The notes beneath the pieces are model-generated. The model had not been told where the DNA came from and ran no database searches. It saw only the letters and a list, made by a program, of their open reading frames with translations. A stretch of DNA of 64,000 nucleotides from Ruegeria halocynthiae (GTDB lineage Bacteria > Pseudomonadota > Alphaproteobacteria > Rhodobacterales > Rhodobacteraceae), in assembly GCF_900106805.1 (NCBI RefSeq), contig NZ_FNNP01000006.1, forward strand, positions 1 through 64,000, given 5' to 3'. Of this stretch, positions 18,971 through 27,406 are shown in pieces. The translations under genes were made by a program, and so were the position numbers. The stretch's first letter is position 1; each line of letters begins with the position of its first letter.

Positions 18971-19594
18971 ATGATTAAAAGGCACTTGCATGTTGGTGGG
19001 ATCATGGCGGGTATCACGGTATTCGGGCTCGTCTCGGTTGCGGGGTTCGCGCAAAGCATCGATCAAGACGCTCATCTTGCAATAGAAAATCCGGCGAATC
19101 TGTCCAAAGAGGATGCTCAAAGCCACTACAGATCTCTGTCCCGCCGCATGGAGCGAGGGTACGCAGCAGCTCAGTTGGACCTGCTTATGAACTATCAGGC
19201 GTGGCCGCTGTTCAACGATGCGCCCTATATTTCGGCCACCCATGGGCAGCGCTATGTCAACAGCTACGCCAACCGTATGGCGCATAATTACGGAACCCTG
19301 CAGGAGGGCGAGGTTTTGCCTGTGGGTTCGGTTCTGGCCAAAGACAGCATGACCGTCACCGACGAAGGCAATGTCCATCCCGGTGCCCTGTTCGTGATGG
19401 AGAAGCTACCCGCAGGCAGCAATCCTGACACCGCCGATTGGCGCTATATCATGGTGATGCCGGACGGCTCGCTGTTTGGCGACACAATGGGTTTCCGCGC
19501 GTCCGAGGTTGAATATTGCCATGTTTGCCATGAAGCCGTCGCGGATCGGGACTATACCTTCTACGTGCCTGAAGAGTATCGCGTCGAGAACTGA
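18971..19594 (+). CDS. cytochrome P460-like exported haem protein
   Basis: 207 residues with a signal peptide ending near GFAQS. Near the C-terminus CHVCH is a CxxCH haem c attachment site, followed by EAVADRDYTFYVP, matching the layout of the cytochrome P460 family in which one c-type haem lies close to the C-terminus. In ammonia oxidisers P460 oxidises hydroxylamine; that activity should not be assumed here. ATG at 18971 has GGGAGG before it, and gives a proper signal peptide, unlike the longer frame from 18881. Confidence 0.72.
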   Translation: MIKRHLHVGGIMAGITVFGLVSVAGFAQSIDQDAHLAIENPANLSKEDAQSHYRSLSRRMERGYAAAQLDLLMNYQAWPLFNDAPYISATHGQRYVNSYANRMAHNYGTLQEGEVLPVGSVLAKDSMTVTDEGNVHPGALFVMEKLPAGSNPDTADWRYIMVMPDGSLFGDTMGFRASEVEYCHVCHEAVADRDYTFYVPEEYRVEN

Positions 19595-19621
19595 CCGTCA
19601 GCTTGCTGGCAATGTCAGTTC
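19588..19621. terminator. inverted repeat spanning convergent gene ends
   Basis: GAACTGAC (19588-19595) and GTCAGTTC (19614-19621) are perfect 8-base arms with an inner CAGC/GCTG pair. The element covers both stop codons of the convergent P460-like and U32 genes, which are only 3 bases apart. It lacks a T run, but no other terminator is available. Confidence 0.45.
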
Positions 19622-21250
19622 GGTGGCTTCGCGGCGGCTGAGCTGTTCACCCTGCTTGCGTTTGGACAGAACATCGCGGGCGAGGGCATATTTGTCGTCC
19701 TGCCAGAAGATCAAGCAACCGTTGCATCCTTTGCCGCAACAGCCCTCGGTGCCGATGCGGTTGGTCTTGAAGCGGCGTTCGTTGCCGTCTTCGCCGATTT
19801 TCTCAACCAGTTCATCGCGGCGACGCGCATAAGCATTGGCGTTGTCACGGCCCGAAGTTTCCAGCCCCTGTACCAGCTTGTCGAACCGAATGCGGCTCCA
19901 GTGTTCGTCGGTCAGGGCGCGTTCTTTGCGCAGGACCGAGTAGACCGGGAACCGGGCGCGCAGATCGTCGGTATCCTCGTGATCGAACAGGGTGAAGGGC
20001 AGGCGGATTATGGTTTTGGTACTGCCATGCACCACATCCAGCCGCACGCCGTCATGGGCGCGTTCGAAATCATAGACCCGCAGCAGGACTGTATCGCGCG
20101 AAATCGGAGAGACGAAATCCAACACATCCCCCGGTTCCAGCTTGTTTTTCACCTCGACCAGAAAGGCATCCCCGGTCACTTCGGTGACGATCCCCGCGTA
20201 TTCCCACTGCGCGGTGGCGGCCGTGTGCTCGTAATCATGTGCATAATTGGTCAGCCGCCCTTCGTGGAAGGCCAGCGTATAGCCCCGGTTCCCCACGGTT
20301 TCGAGTTCACGCATATAGGGCTTGGGGTTCCAGTTCTCGGGGTCGGCGTGGTAGTCATCAATCGCCATACGATACGCCCGTGCGACGATGGCGGCATAGT
20401 ATTCCGATTTACCGCGACCTTCGACCTTCAGACTGTCGACGCCGATCTTCAGGTATTCATCCAGCTTTGGCATGATGCAAAGGTCGCGAGAATTGAGGAT
20501 GTAGGAACCGCGATCATCTTCTTCGATTGGCATCAGATCGCCCGGGCGGCAGCCTTCTTCCAGCAGGAATTCGAATAGATCAGCGTTTTCCTCGGTGATG
20601 CGTAGTTCCTGATGTGTGCCGTCCTTGAGGCGCAATTTCACGCCATAATTCCAGCGACAGGAGTTGGCACAGTTGCCTTGGTTCGCCCCACGCTCGGCCA
20701 TGAAATTCGACAGCAGACAACGGCCCGAATAGGTCATGCACATAGCACCGTGCACAAATGCTTCTAGTTTGATGTCAGGGCATTTCTCGCGAATTTCCAC
20801 CAATTCGGGGTAGGAAACCTCACGAGCCAGGACTACAAGCTCGGCCCCCTGATCCTGCCAGAACTTCACTGATAGCCACGAGCAGATATTGGCCTGGGTT
20901 GAGATATGAAGCGGCAGTTCAGGCGCCCGTTCGTGGACGTATTGGAACACGCCGGGATCAGCGATGATCAGCCCGTCGGGCTGCACCTTGCGCACCGTGT
21001 CGATGTATTCATCCAGTTTCGGGATGTCTTTGTTATGCGAAAATAGGTTCAGCGTCAGATACGCACGACGGCCATGTTGGTGGCAGAACTCGACCCCTTC
21101 GATCACCTCTTCCAGTGAAAACTCGGACTTTGTGCGCAGTGACATATCGGGCGTGCCCAGATAAACGGCGTCGGCCCCATAAAGGATAGCGAGTTTCAAC
21201 TTGCGCAGATTGCCCGCAGGCATCAGCAATTCGGATCTGGACTGGGTCAT
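19598..21250 (-). CDS. U32 peptidase-family protein (TrhP/RlhA-like RNA hydroxylase type)
   Basis: 550 residues. Family members such as TrhP and RlhA act in prephenate-dependent hydroxylation of tRNA or 23S rRNA rather than proteolysis. Seen: N-terminal LLMPAGNLRKLKLAILYGADAVY, STQANICSWLS, the U32 signature VEAFVHGAMCMTYSGRCLLSNF, and the cysteine pair in QGNCANSCRW, consistent with an Fe-S cluster. A C-terminal addition holds a second cysteine set, CCGKGCNGC, near residue 510. The exact substrate cannot be assigned. Confidence 0.82.
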   Translation of the reverse strand: MTQSRSELLMPAGNLRKLKLAILYGADAVYLGTPDMSLRTKSEFSLEEVIEGVEFCHQHGRRAYLTLNLFSHNKDIPKLDEYIDTVRKVQPDGLIIADPGVFQYVHERAPELPLHISTQANICSWLSVKFWQDQGAELVVLAREVSYPELVEIREKCPDIKLEAFVHGAMCMTYSGRCLLSNFMAERGANQGNCANSCRWNYGVKLRLKDGTHQELRITEENADLFEFLLEEGCRPGDLMPIEEDDRGSYILNSRDLCIMPKLDEYLKIGVDSLKVEGRGKSEYYAAIVARAYRMAIDDYHADPENWNPKPYMRELETVGNRGYTLAFHEGRLTNYAHDYEHTAATAQWEYAGIVTEVTGDAFLVEVKNKLEPGDVLDFVSPISRDTVLLRVYDFERAHDGVRLDVVHGSTKTIIRLPFTLFDHEDTDDLRARFPVYSVLRKERALTDEHWSRIRFDKLVQGLETSGRDNANAYARRRDELVEKIGEDGNERRFKTNRIGTEGCCGKGCNGCLIFWQDDKYALARDVLSKRKQGEQLSRREATELTLPAS

Positions 21251-21313
21251 GAGGCTACCGGGCAGAGGATCAAGAGCGCCTTTTACGCCAAATCCCCAAG
21301 GCCCAAAACCCCG

Positions 21314-21658
21314 TTACCTGCGACTGAACCGCGCTGTGCCGATGACTTCGATCAGTTGCTGGCGGACAGGTTCTGGTTGCTTCTCCACAGCGTTTAGAAC
21401 TTCGCGCAGTTCGGCGCGCAGTCCGTGCATCTGGTCGATCAGAGAGATCATCATCGACAGCGCGTCAGCTTCCATATCGTATTGGTCATGCAGTTCGCAG
21501 GCCAGTTCCAGTCGTGCTACGTCGATGCGCTGATATCGCAGACCTTGGTTCGATTGCTCGGGGATCACAATCTCGGCGGCAAGATATTCGGTCAGTCGAT
21601 CCGAGGTCAGGCGGGCGATGGCTTCGATCAGTTCGGCTTCAGTCAATGTGCGGCTCAT
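21314..21658 (-). CDS. CbpM-like chaperone modulator
   Basis: 114-residue helical protein with no recognised catalytic motif. It overlaps the DnaJ-domain gene by 4 bases. In the CbpA/CbpM pair the small partner binds the J-domain and tunes the co-chaperone; position and size fit that role, as does the MSRTLTEAELIEAIARLT helix and the C-terminal MHGLRAELREVL helix. The family assignment is by context and pattern, not by strong motif. Confidence 0.6.
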   Translation of the reverse strand: MSRTLTEAELIEAIARLTSDRLTEYLAAEIVIPEQSNQGLRYQRIDVARLELACELHDQYDMEADALSMMISLIDQMHGLRAELREVLNAVEKQPEPVRQQLIEVIGTARFSRR

Positions 21659-22572
21659 GACGGCATTCCTTTGCGCGGATCATAGCTGTGGGTTTCGCGC
21701 CACGTCTCCATGAATTGCTTCAACTCATCATCTACCTTGTCTGGCATCGTGACGGTCAGCTCGATCAACTGATCGCCCCGTTCGGATGCGCCACGTTTCT
21801 TGACGCCTTTGCCACGCAGGCGCAGGGTCTTGCCGCTGCTGGTGCCAGCCGGGACGCTGACATTTACGCCGCCGTCGATGGTAGGTGCCGGAACTTTGCC
21901 GCCCAATACGGCCTCATCAATGGAGATGGGTAACGTGATGTGGATGTCATCGCCCTGACGATCAAACACCGGATGATCCGCAACCGAGATGGTGACCAGC
22001 GCATCGCCTGTAGGACCTTCGCCATATCCCGGAGCCCCTTTGCCGCGCAGTCGTATGGTCTGTCCAGTGGTGATGCCCGCCGGTATCTTCACTTCGATCC
22101 GGTTGCCATCCGGCAGGGTCAGTTTTTGGCTGGCGCCAAAAACAGCATCCAGAAAACTTATCTGTAGTGAATAATTCAGGTTGTGGCCCGGCGCGTGGAA
22201 TTCCTGCGTTCGCTGGCCATATCCACCCCGCCCGCGCATGAACTCGGCAAAGATGTCGGACATGTCATCCTGCTCGGTCGAGTGCCCGCGATAGGGGTTC
22301 CCTGCCGCTTCGGCATAGTCGCGATAGTATTGCTGCTGCGGGCGTTCCTGACCCGAGGCATCGATTTCGCCATTGTCATAGCGTTTGCGCGTTTCCGGGT
22401 CTTTCAGAAGGTCATAAGCGGCGGCAGCAGCTTTGAACTTGGCTTCGGCCTCGGCATCGCCAGGCTTGAGGTCCGGGTGACACTCCTTGGCAATCTTCCG
22501 GTAGGCCTTCTTGATCTCGGCATCGCTGGAGTCTTTGGCGACGCCAAGAACGGAATAAGGATCGTCGCTCAT
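21655..22572 (-). CDS. DnaJ-domain co-chaperone, CbpA-like
   Basis: 305 residues. J-domain at residues about 4-70 (DDPYSVLGVAKDSSDAEIKKAYRK, with HPD in KECHPDLKPGD). A Gly/Arg-rich linker follows, then two C-terminal substrate-binding domains (KVPAGI-type repeats IEVKIPAGITTGQTIRLRG and VNVSVPAGTSSGKTLRLRG). No zinc-finger region, so it is CbpA-type and not DnaJ. The ATG at 22572 follows GAGAGGCAAG. It probably stimulates DnaK. Confidence 0.88.
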   Translation of the reverse strand: MSDDPYSVLGVAKDSSDAEIKKAYRKIAKECHPDLKPGDAEAEAKFKAAAAAYDLLKDPETRKRYDNGEIDASGQERPQQQYYRDYAEAAGNPYRGHSTEQDDMSDIFAEFMRGRGGYGQRTQEFHAPGHNLNYSLQISFLDAVFGASQKLTLPDGNRIEVKIPAGITTGQTIRLRGKGAPGYGEGPTGDALVTISVADHPVFDRQGDDIHITLPISIDEAVLGGKVPAPTIDGGVNVSVPAGTSSGKTLRLRGKGVKKRGASERGDQLIELTVTMPDKVDDELKQFMETWRETHSYDPRKGMPS

Positions 22573-22733
22573 CTTGCCTCTCATCAATGTAGGGTGTGGT
22601 CTGGCCTTGATGAAGGTATTTTATCATGCGATTTCAACAGGTCAAAATTTCTTAAAGGCCGAATTGCCTCGTAAAACTCATTTGTCCTGCTAATATCTGC
22701 ATGTTTCGAAGTGTTGATTGCCGGAGATTGTCC

Positions 22734-23123
22734 ATGTCGCGCAGAATAAAGTCCGCCCTTGCTTTGTTGGCCGGGAATGCAATCGGGTTGTTGCTAGCGG
22801 CGCTGCTGCTGGCGGGCTTCGCGATCAAACCGATCTCGTTCATCGTTGTGGTGATAGTCTTCACGCTGGTTCAGGTCGTGGCCGAGCCGCTGATCCTGAA
22901 GCTGGGCGAGAAGAAGGCCCCGGCGCTGAAAGGCGGGATCGCGTTGATCGTCACCTTCGTGGGTCTGCTGGCGACCGATCTGATCACCGCAGGGTTGACG
23001 GTTGGCGGAATTTCCAACCTGCTGGCCGCGACATTGCTGGTTTGGTTAGGCGCATTGATCGCCAGCATCGTGCTGCCGATCTATGTATTCACCGAGCTGC
23101 GCGCGCCCAAGAAGAAATCATAG
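22734..23123 (+). CDS. small membrane protein, holin-superfamily-like (DUF)
   Basis: 129 residues with four hydrophobic segments (about 8-28, 33-52, 67-88 and 96-116) separated by basic loops, ending in KKKS. It resembles chromosomal phage-holin-like membrane proteins of unknown role. GGAG at 22722 supports the ATG at 22734. Its stop overlaps the convergent PLP-enzyme gene by 6 bases. Confidence 0.65.
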   Translation: MSRRIKSALALLAGNAIGLLLAALLLAGFAIKPISFIVVVIVFTLVQVVAEPLILKLGEKKAPALKGGIALIVTFVGLLATDLITAGLTVGGISNLLAATLLVWLGALIASIVLPIYVFTELRAPKKKS

Positions 23124-24218
23124 AGCGTTCAGGCTGGCTTCGATCGCCTGCCATAGCTCATCAACCGGTTCGCACCCGACGGACAGGCGAATGAAGGCCG
23201 GATCAACCGCGTCGCCCCAGCGTGCGCGCCGCTCGGCTGAGCTGTGGACGCCGCCGAAGGATGTGGCGGGGCGCAGCAGAGGGCAGGCGTTGATAAACTG
23301 TTCAGCTTTGGCCTCAGTCTCCAGCGTGATTGTCAGCAGAAACCCGAAACGTTCAGTCTGTGCTGCGGCCAATGCGTGCGATGGATCACCGGGCAGACCA
23401 GGATAGCGGATGTGCTTCACGGCCGGATGCGTTGCCAGCCGCTCGGCCAGAACCTGTGCCGAGCTGCACATCCGATCAAACCGCACGTCCAGCGTTTCCA
23501 GGCCGCGATGCAGCAACCATGCCTCATGTGGACCCGGTATTGCACCAGATACGCGGCGCCATTCCTCGATCCGTTCCATGATCGCGGTATCGCGGCTGGC
23601 GACGTGACCCATCAGCATGTCCGAATGCCCGCCCATTGCCTTCGTATCCGAACTCACCACCACATCGACGCCAAGATCCAGCGGACGTTGGCCCAATGGC
23701 GTCATCGTGGTGTTGTCTGCGATGGTGATGCCACCGGCCTCACGAACAGCCCCTGCGATTGCGGGCAGATCAAGCATGTCCAGGCCGGGATTGGACGGGC
23801 TTTCCAGAAACACCACATCGAAACCGTCAAAGCCGCCATCCGCGAAGGCTGTGGTTGGGCGTTCAACGACCGATACGCCCAGATTTGACAGGAACCGGTC
23901 TGCCAGAAGGCGGGTCACATAATACCCGTCGGACAGGATCAGCAGACGGGACCCCGCTTTGACCGTCGCGAACAACGCAGCCGAAATCGCACCCATACCG
24001 GACGGAAAGCTGAGGCACGGCGCATTTTCGAGATGCGACAAGACGTGCTCCAGATGCGCCCAAGTCGGATTGTCGACCCGGCCATAGCTGGCGTGTCCGT
24101 CTGGCGCGCCCGGTAGGTGGAACATGCTGCTCTGGGTCAGAGGCAGAGCTACTGGATCGCCTTTGTCCAGAGCGTTCCCGCGCAGGTGAAGCATCTCGCC
24201 AGTTTTGGGCTCCGTCAT
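23118..24218 (-). CDS. Cys/Met-metabolism PLP-dependent enzyme (cystathionine lyase-like)
   Basis: About 366 residues of the cystathionine gamma-synthase/beta-lyase superfamily. PLP lysine in SSDTKAMGGHSDMLMGH (about residue 200); the SGMGAISAALFA phosphate-binding segment and NTTMTPLGQRPLDLG are also seen. Probably cleaves cystathionine or another thioether amino acid. The exact reaction (beta-lyase, gamma-lyase or synthase) cannot be settled by motif alone. The ATG at 24218 follows a GTG that is directly adjacent to the LOG-gene stop, so the two are coupled. Confidence 0.82.
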   Translation of the reverse strand: MTEPKTGEMLHLRGNALDKGDPVALPLTQSSMFHLPGAPDGHASYGRVDNPTWAHLEHVLSHLENAPCLSFPSGMGAISAALFATVKAGSRLLILSDGYYVTRLLADRFLSNLGVSVVERPTTAFADGGFDGFDVVFLESPSNPGLDMLDLPAIAGAVREAGGITIADNTTMTPLGQRPLDLGVDVVVSSDTKAMGGHSDMLMGHVASRDTAIMERIEEWRRVSGAIPGPHEAWLLHRGLETLDVRFDRMCSSAQVLAERLATHPAVKHIRYPGLPGDPSHALAAAQTERFGFLLTITLETEAKAEQFINACPLLRPATSFGGVHSSAERRARWGDAVDPAFIRLSVGCEPVDELWQAIEASLNAL

Positions 24219-24221
24219 CAC

Positions 24222-25064
24222 TTAGCGTCCCGGGATTTCGTCGCGCGGCGGTGCGGGTTCCCAGTTCTCGATGATCTCAACCGCCTCCTGTGCGGTGTCG
24301 ACAAAGCGGAACAGGTCCAAATCTTCGTCCGAGATTGTGCCCGCATCAGCCAGCGCCTCCCAGTTGATGACTTTCTCCCAGAACGCACGCCCGAACAGAA
24401 GGAAGGGTACGCGCTCCATCCGTCCGGTTTGGATCAGGGTCAGGGATTCAAACAGCTCATCCATCGTGCCGAAGCCACCGGGAAAGATGGTGATGGCCCG
24501 CGCGCGCATCAGGAAGTGCATCTTGCGGATGGCGAAATAGTGAAAGTTGAAACTGAGATCAGGCGTCACATACAGGTTCGGGGCCTGTTCGTGTGGCAGC
24601 ACGATGTTCAGGCCGATCGAGCAACCGCCCGCATCCTGCGCGCCACGATTCCCAGCTTCCATCACTCCTGGGCCGCCACCGGTGACGATCACGTTTTCGC
24701 GGCAGCCTGTCTGGTTAGATTTCTCGGTCATCAGACGCGCAAACTCGCGCGCCTCATCGTAGTATTTCGACAGCCCGGCCAGGGTCTCGGTCCGCGCCTT
24801 ATGTTTCTGTGAAGGCTCCGGAATGCGTGCACCCCCGAACATGACGACGGTCGAAGTGATCTCGCGCTCGGTCATGATCATCTCGGGTTTTAGCAGCTCC
24901 AGTTGTAGTCGAACTGGGCGCAGCTCATCCCGGCACAGGAAATCATCATCAGCAAAGGCAAGGCGATAGGCCGGAGAGCGCGTTTGCGGCGTGTCCGGCA
25001 CTTCGCTTGCGGTCGAGCGGTCAGTTTGTGCGTCGCGAAAGGGGCTGAGGCGGTCTTCTCTCAT
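24222..25064 (-). CDS. LOG family protein (TIGR00730-like)
   Basis: 280 residues. The Lonely-Guy signature PGGFGTMDELFE and the GGGPGVMEAGNRGA segment are present. Known members cleave the ribosyl group from cytokinin or nucleotide monophosphates; the bacterial role is mainly nucleotide salvage or detoxification. The first 60 or so residues (MREDRLSPFRDAQTD onward) are outside the core domain. The chosen ATG at 25064 lacks a strong ribosome site; the frame stays open upstream but that region carries the opposite-strand dehydratase. Confidence 0.82.
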   Translation of the reverse strand: MREDRLSPFRDAQTDRSTASEVPDTPQTRSPAYRLAFADDDFLCRDELRPVRLQLELLKPEMIMTEREITSTVVMFGGARIPEPSQKHKARTETLAGLSKYYDEAREFARLMTEKSNQTGCRENVIVTGGGPGVMEAGNRGAQDAGGCSIGLNIVLPHEQAPNLYVTPDLSFNFHYFAIRKMHFLMRARAITIFPGGFGTMDELFESLTLIQTGRMERVPFLLFGRAFWEKVINWEALADAGTISDEDLDLFRFVDTAQEAVEIIENWEPAPPRDEIPGR

Positions 25065-25142
25065 AAACGGGGTTCCCGGCTTGCGTGTTTTCCAAACAGC
25101 TATAGGGTTCGCAGGCAGAGTGCCAGTCACGGAAAGACAAGA

Positions 25143-26054
25143 ATGGATTGGAAGAGTGAAATATTGGCAGCGCGGGATCGCATTGCCGGACATGCACAAG
25201 TCACCCCGGTGATGCAGAGCCACGCGCTTGGATATCCGATTGAGCTGAAGCTGGAGCATATGCAGCACACGGGCAGTTTCAAGGCGCGCGGCGCGTTCAA
25301 CACCTTGCTCAGCATGGATGTAACTGCCGCAGGCGTGGTGGCGGCATCGGGTGGAAACCATGGTGCGGCCGCAGCCTATGCGGCGCAGGCATTGGGCCAC
25401 CCAGCCAAGATTTTCGTGCCCGAGCTTGCAGGGTCGTCCAAGATTGCGCTGATCGAAAGGATCGGTGCCGATTTGAGCGTGGTACCGGGTGAATATGCCA
25501 ATGCCCTGACCATGGCGCAGTCGCATGAGGTTGAATCTGGTGCAATGCAAATCCACGCCTATGACGCGCCCGCAACCGTCGCCGGGCAAGGAACGTGCTT
25601 CGCCGAGTGGGATGCGCAGGGTTTACAAGCGGATACCGTTCTGGTCGCCGTCGGTGGCGGCGGCCTGATTGCAGGAGCCCTGGCCTGGTTTCAAGGTGCG
25701 CGCAAAGTTGTCGCTGTTGAGCCGGAAACCTCCTGCGCGCTGAACGCTGCGTTGGCAGCGGGTGAGCCAATAGATGTCTCAGTCTCGGGGATTGCGGCGA
25801 ATGCTTTGGGCGCACGTCGCATTGGAGAGATTTGTTTTGGCTTGGCGCAGGGAATGACTTCGGTACTGGTCCTCGATGAGGCGATCGCACAGGCCCAGAA
25901 ATTGCTGTGGCAAACCCACCGCATTCTTGTGGAACCAGCCGGGGCTGCTGCATTGGCTGCGCTGATTTCGGGTGCTTATCAGCCCGAGCCTGATGAGCGG
26001 GTCGCGGTCCTGATCTGTGGCGGGAATATTGCGCCGGATCCGCTGATCGGTTGA
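25143..26054 (+). CDS. threonine/serine dehydratase-like PLP enzyme
   Basis: 303 residues of fold-type II PLP enzymes. PLP lysine in TGSFKARGAFN (about residue 44), phosphate-binding glycine loop VGGGGLIAG (about 165), and ASGGNHGAAAAYAA. It likely deaminates L-threonine or L-serine to a 2-oxoacid; a racemase or dehydratase of another hydroxyamino acid is possible. The shorter length lacks the C-terminal ACT-like domain of biosynthetic IlvA. GGAAAG precedes the ATG at 25143. Transcribed divergently from the LOG gene. Confidence 0.83.
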   Translation: MDWKSEILAARDRIAGHAQVTPVMQSHALGYPIELKLEHMQHTGSFKARGAFNTLLSMDVTAAGVVAASGGNHGAAAAYAAQALGHPAKIFVPELAGSSKIALIERIGADLSVVPGEYANALTMAQSHEVESGAMQIHAYDAPATVAGQGTCFAEWDAQGLQADTVLVAVGGGGLIAGALAWFQGARKVVAVEPETSCALNAALAAGEPIDVSVSGIAANALGARRIGEICFGLAQGMTSVLVLDEAIAQAQKLLWQTHRILVEPAGAAALAALISGAYQPEPDERVAVLICGGNIAPDPLIG

Positions 26055-26085
26055 ATTAGCCGCTTGTAGAAACGAATTTTGAATT

Positions 26086-26095
26086 TTATCTATAA
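26086..26095. promoter_or_regulatory. BioR box at bioR
   Basis: TTATCTATAA matches the alphaproteobacterial BioR consensus TTATMKATAA at all positions. It ends three bases before the bioR start codon, so it would give tight autoregulation. Confidence 0.8.
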
Positions 26096-26098
26096 TCT

Positions 26099-26698
26099 AT
26101 GACTGCGACAATTGCCGACACAATTTATCAGACCTTGAGCCAGCAAATCATCACCGGCGATTTGATTGCTGGTGAGAAGCTGCGTCAGGACCATATCGCA
26201 CGCGCTTTCGAAACCAGCCATGTACCAGTACGTGAGGCATTGCTGCGTCTCGAAGCACATGGTCTGGCAATAAGTGAACCACGAAAGGGTATGCGCGTGA
26301 CCGCGCTTGACCCTGCCGAGGTGCGTGAAGTGATCGAAATGCGTGTCGCACTCGAAACGCTGGCATTGCAGCATTCGGTGCAAAACATGACGCCGGCTGC
26401 TCTGAAAGCGGCTGACCAGGCGCGAATGGCCTGCGATGAGGCTGACAACATGCCGCAATGGGAGGCGCGGAATAGAATCTTTCACCGAGCCATCCTGACG
26501 CCGTGCAGGTTACCGCGTCTGCTGCATACGATTGATGATCTGCATATCGCCAGTGCACGCCATCTGTTTGCGCATTGGCGGCCAAAATGGGTGCAGCGGA
26601 TTGATACGGATCACGCAGCAATAATTCAGGCGCTAAAAAGCAAAGATGTGTCGGCGGCGACATCGATTCTGGTGCGCCATATTCGTCGCGCAAGCTAA
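26099..26698 (+). CDS. bioR: GntR-family biotin regulator
   Basis: 199 residues. GntR winged helix at about 8-75 (LRQDHIARAFETSHVPVREALLRLEAHGL) and a C-terminal FCD-like domain. Identity as BioR is supported by exact BioR boxes at its own start and before bioY, and by its place next to bioY-bioB. No ribosome site is visible at the ATG, which lies directly after the box; leaderless translation or a different start is possible. In known systems BioR represses biotin genes, sensing biotin status indirectly. Confidence 0.85.
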   Translation: MTATIADTIYQTLSQQIITGDLIAGEKLRQDHIARAFETSHVPVREALLRLEAHGLAISEPRKGMRVTALDPAEVREVIEMRVALETLALQHSVQNMTPAALKAADQARMACDEADNMPQWEARNRIFHRAILTPCRLPRLLHTIDDLHIASARHLFAHWRPKWVQRIDTDHAAIIQALKSKDVSAATSILVRHIRRAS

Positions 26699-26755
26699 CC
26701 CTTTTCCGGTCTGCTCAAAACAATTTTCATGGCGCCAAAAATTTCACTTGATTTT

Positions 26756-26765
26756 TAATAGATAA
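26756..26765. promoter_or_regulatory. second-site BioR-like box upstream of bioY
   Basis: TAATAGATAA differs from TTATMKATAA at one position. It lies 31 bases before the perfect box, in the promoter area of bioY. Confidence 0.5.
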
Positions 26766-26796
26766 AAATGATGCTAAGTGATGAATCAAGAAATAA

Positions 26797-26806
26797 TTAT
26801 CTATAA
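26797..26806. promoter_or_regulatory. BioR box upstream of bioY
   Basis: TTATCTATAA, identical to the bioR box and to the consensus, ends 12 bases before the bioY start and just before its AAGGA ribosome site. Confidence 0.8.
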
Positions 26807-26818
26807 AAAGGAAATAAT

Positions 26819-27406
26819 ATGAAACCCATGCTGCAATCCGCCTTGCCTGCCACTGGCGCGCTTAGTCCTGCGGGACAGATCATCCGTGTCGTAATGGGCA
26901 TTCTATTGCTGACTGCCAGCGCAAAGGTTCAAGTACCGTTCTGGCCTGTGCCAATGACCCTGCAGGTCGCGGCCATCATGGCGATTGCAGCGGTCTTTGG
27001 GATGCGCCTCGGGTCTGCAACGGTGATTGGCTATATGGTCGCCGGGGCCGTGGGCTTGCCAGTGTTTGCCGGGACGCCGGAAAAAGGCATCGGGCTGGCC
27101 TATATGTTGGGCGGCACGGGGGGGTATCTGCTGGGATTCGTGGTCGCCTCGATCATTGTCGGCTGGGCGGCGGACAATCTGCGCAAACTGCTTTTGATCC
27201 CTGCCATGCTGTCCGGCCTTGCGGTTGTTTATGCGCTGGGCCTGGGATGGTTGGCGCAGTTTGTACCCGCAGACAAGGTTCTGGCTTATGGTTTCAGCCC
27301 GTTCATCGTTGGTGATCTTGTCAAGATCGCACTGGCCGCGGTTGTGGTGATCGGATTGCCCGAAGGCCTGACACAGAAAATCCGCGGGGCGGAAATGGAT
27401 GCTTGA
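26819..27406 (+). CDS. bioY: biotin transporter substrate-binding subunit
   Basis: S-component of an ECF-type transporter, or a solitary biotin (or dethiobiotin) carrier; no BioM/BioN genes are adjacent. 195 residues, about six membrane segments, with the family motifs [15 protein letters not shown] near the N-terminus and [20 protein letters not shown] precedes the ATG. It overlaps bioB by 8 bases and is controlled by BioR boxes. Confidence 0.92.
   Translation: MKPMLQSALPATGALSPAGQIIRVVMGILLLTASAKVQVPFWPVPMTLQVAAIMAIAAVFGMRLGSATVIGYMVAGAVGLPVFAGTPEKGIGLAYMLGGTGGYLLGFVVASIIVGWAADNLRKLLLIPAMLSGLAVVYALGLGWLAQFVPADKVLAYGFSPFIVGDLVKIALAAVVVIGLPEGLTQKIRGAEMDA

Noticed and set aside
25065..25589. 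Upstream extension of the LOG-gene frame
   Set aside because: It lies opposite the well-supported dehydratase gene and would give a protein much longer than the family.
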